A stretch of DNA of 47,709 nt from Actinomycetota bacterium (GTDB lineage: Bacteria > Actinomycetota > Acidimicrobiia > Acidimicrobiales > Acidimicrobilacustridaceae): contig WLMU01000007.1 in assembly GCA_009700115.1 (NCBI GenBank), forward strand, positions 1-47,709, read 5' to 3'. The notes below the pieces were generated by a model. It was not told the DNA's origin, did no database searches, and worked only from the letters and a program-made list of their open reading frames with translations. The translations under genes and the position numbers were made by a program. Of the stretch, positions 46,237 to 47,709 are shown piece after piece (positions within the stretch are counted from its first letter, which is position 1; the number at the start of each line of letters is the position of its first letter).

Positions 46237-47625
46237 ATGACTGCACCAGTTTCTGCAAAGGAACTCTTCCGGAGTCGTTCAGTCACGCCCTTCCTCTTGG
46301 CGTCCGTCGCTTCAACGATGGCTGCGATGATTCAGATCACGGCTCTGGGCAAACAGATCTACGACATGACCGGGCGCGATCTCGACCTTGGCCTTCTCGG
46401 ACTTGCCGAATTCGCACCAGCATTTTTTCTGATGACCGTTACCGGTTCGTTCGCCGATCGATACGACCGACGACATATCGCATCGATCGGCCTCATCGTC
46501 GAGGTCATCACCACCGGCATGTTGGCCTGGTACGTCTCGACCAACCCCACAGACACGACACCGATTTTCGCCATCGTGATCGCATTCGGGATCGGGCGTG
46601 CGTTTGTTAGCCCCGCGACACGATCGATGCCTGCCGATATCGCGCCTGACGGCGGTCTACCTCGACTGATCGCCTTCCATGTCGGCGGATGGCAAGCCAG
46701 CGCAATCATCGGACCCGTAATCGCGGGCTTCTTGTTTGTCGCTTCACCTTCTTGGCCGTTCATTGCGTGCATGGTTCTGACCGCCGCTGGAGCTTTGCTC
46801 ATTCAGTTCGCCAAACCTCGTCACGATCGTGTTGCACCGGGCGTTTCGCTTGCCGGCGGACAAGAGGCGTCAGTAATCGAGCTCGGTGATGAAATGCGAC
46901 CGGCAGAAATGCTCGATGTTCTCGGCGAACACAACGCTGAACACATCGCTCACGGCTCCACCGCTCCGTCGGCATCTTCTGACAGTGGAACCAAGAAGAA
47001 GCGCACATTCCATGAAGCATTCGAGGGATTCCGTGTCATTCGCCGAAATCCCGCCTTGCTGGGCGCAATCTCACTTGACCTCTTTGCAGTGTTATTCGGT
47101 GGGGCAGTTGCGCTACTTCCTGCAATCGCCGAAACCCGCTTGCACGTAAACGCAGTCGGACTCGGTTGGCTCCGAGCTGCAGGCGGCATCGGGGCAGCCG
47201 TCATCACCATTCTTCTCAGCATCAAACCAATCCAGCGTCGAACTGGCCCCGTCATGTTCATCGCCGTCGGAGTTTTCGGTTTGTTCACCATCACGCTTGG
47301 CCTTACCCACAGTTTCGCGATCGCGTTTCTGAGCGTCATGTTGTTGAGCGCCGCCGATTCGGTCAGCGTGTACATCCGCAGCACATTGGTTCCGCTAGTT
47401 ACGCCGTCTTCCGCTCGTGGTCGCGTGATGGCAGTTGAGGGTGTCTTCATAGGCGCTTCGAACGAACTTGGCGCGTTTGAATCCGGTGTTGCCGGTCAGT
47501 TACTCGGAACCGGTCGGGCCGTCGTTCTGGGCGGCGTTGCAACGATCGGTGTCGTCATCGCCTGGATTGTTTTGTTCCCGGTCTTGTGGCAGTACGACCG
47601 CTTCCCTGATCACCCGCCGGACTAA
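46237..47625 (+). CDS. MFS transporter (enterobactin-exporter-like subgroup)
   Basis: ALGKQIYDMTGRDLDLGLLGLAEFAPAFFLMTVTGSFADRYDRRHIA; multi-TM. Confidence 0.87.
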   Translation: MTAPVSAKELFRSRSVTPFLLASVASTMAAMIQITALGKQIYDMTGRDLDLGLLGLAEFAPAFFLMTVTGSFADRYDRRHIASIGLIVEVITTGMLAWYVSTNPTDTTPIFAIVIAFGIGRAFVSPATRSMPADIAPDGGLPRLIAFHVGGWQASAIIGPVIAGFLFVASPSWPFIACMVLTAAGALLIQFAKPRHDRVAPGVSLAGGQEASVIELGDEMRPAEMLDVLGEHNAEHIAHGSTAPSASSDSGTKKKRTFHEAFEGFRVIRRNPALLGAISLDLFAVLFGGAVALLPAIAETRLHVNAVGLGWLRAAGGIGAAVITILLSIKPIQRRTGPVMFIAVGVFGLFTITLGLTHSFAIAFLSVMLLSAADSVSVYIRSTLVPLVTPSSARGRVMAVEGVFIGASNELGAFESGVAGQLLGTGRAVVLGGVATIGVVIAWIVLFPVLWQYDRFPDHPPD

Positions 47626-47633
47626 TGCGCGGA

Positions 47634-47709
47634 TCAGTTCGGTGTAACCGTCGACCAAACGCTTCGAGCGCCTTCGCCTTCGACCTTGCCCTCTTGAGCG
47701 AGCTTGCGA
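47634..47709 (-). CDS. C-terminus of a truncated CDS running off the window (RKLAQEGKVEGEGARSVWSTVTPN)
   Basis: Open minus-strand frame ending TGA at 47634-47636, convergent with the MFS gene. Confidence 0.4.
   Translation of the reverse strand, partial: RKLAQEGKVEGEGARSVWSTVTPN

Noticed and set aside
1-47709. CRISPR arrays, IS elements, prophage or defence islands
   Set aside because: No repeat-spacer pattern, transposase, integrase, recombinase or known defence gene was seen by eye on either strand.

Overview
The window is a gene-dense chromosomal segment of about 47.7 kb. It probably comes from an actinobacterium: mshA, a rex-cysG-like-hemA-hemC block and many leaderless-looking starts suggest this. 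The finer placement (Acidimicrobiia-like) is a guess. I support about 44 protein genes, one tRNA-Lys(UUU) with encoded CCA, and several terminator or operator candidates. I see no rRNA, CRISPR array, IS element, integrase or phage module. Main blocks are: a SulP transporter; an operon of an unknown protein, an MFS transporter and a Coq4-like protein; a Baeyer-Villiger-type monooxygenase, alcohol dehydrogenase and orphan solute-binding-protein region with a TetR/MFS pair; a metal-homeostasis operon (leader ORF, PRC/MgtE_N/CBS protein, Nramp-like transporter, cupin) divergent from yaaA; copA-copZ; an S53 peptidase, FeS-type photolyase-related protein, TrmH, hemC, hemA, cysG-like, rex run; proC, a YbjN-like gene and mshA; a MoaD-like protein ending in GGCL; a glycosyltransferase/deacetylase/methyltransferase operon; a CPHC thioredoxin with DsbB; universal stress proteins with a CtpE-like P-type ATPase; and dut/orn. 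The best candidate for an undescribed system is the metal operon at 14105-17261. It has a 21-codon leader ORF with a perfect Shine-Dalgarno and an acidic/Pro-Pro N-terminus, a pore-less MgtE-like Mg sensor, and an Nramp paralogue with altered DPGN and MPH metal-site motifs. Other leads are the GG-CL tail on the MoaD-like protein, a TetR operator over a divergent promoter pair, a likely Rex operator misread as coding sequence, and a 29-codon membrane microprotein absent from the ORF track. All family calls come from reading motifs; no database search was run.
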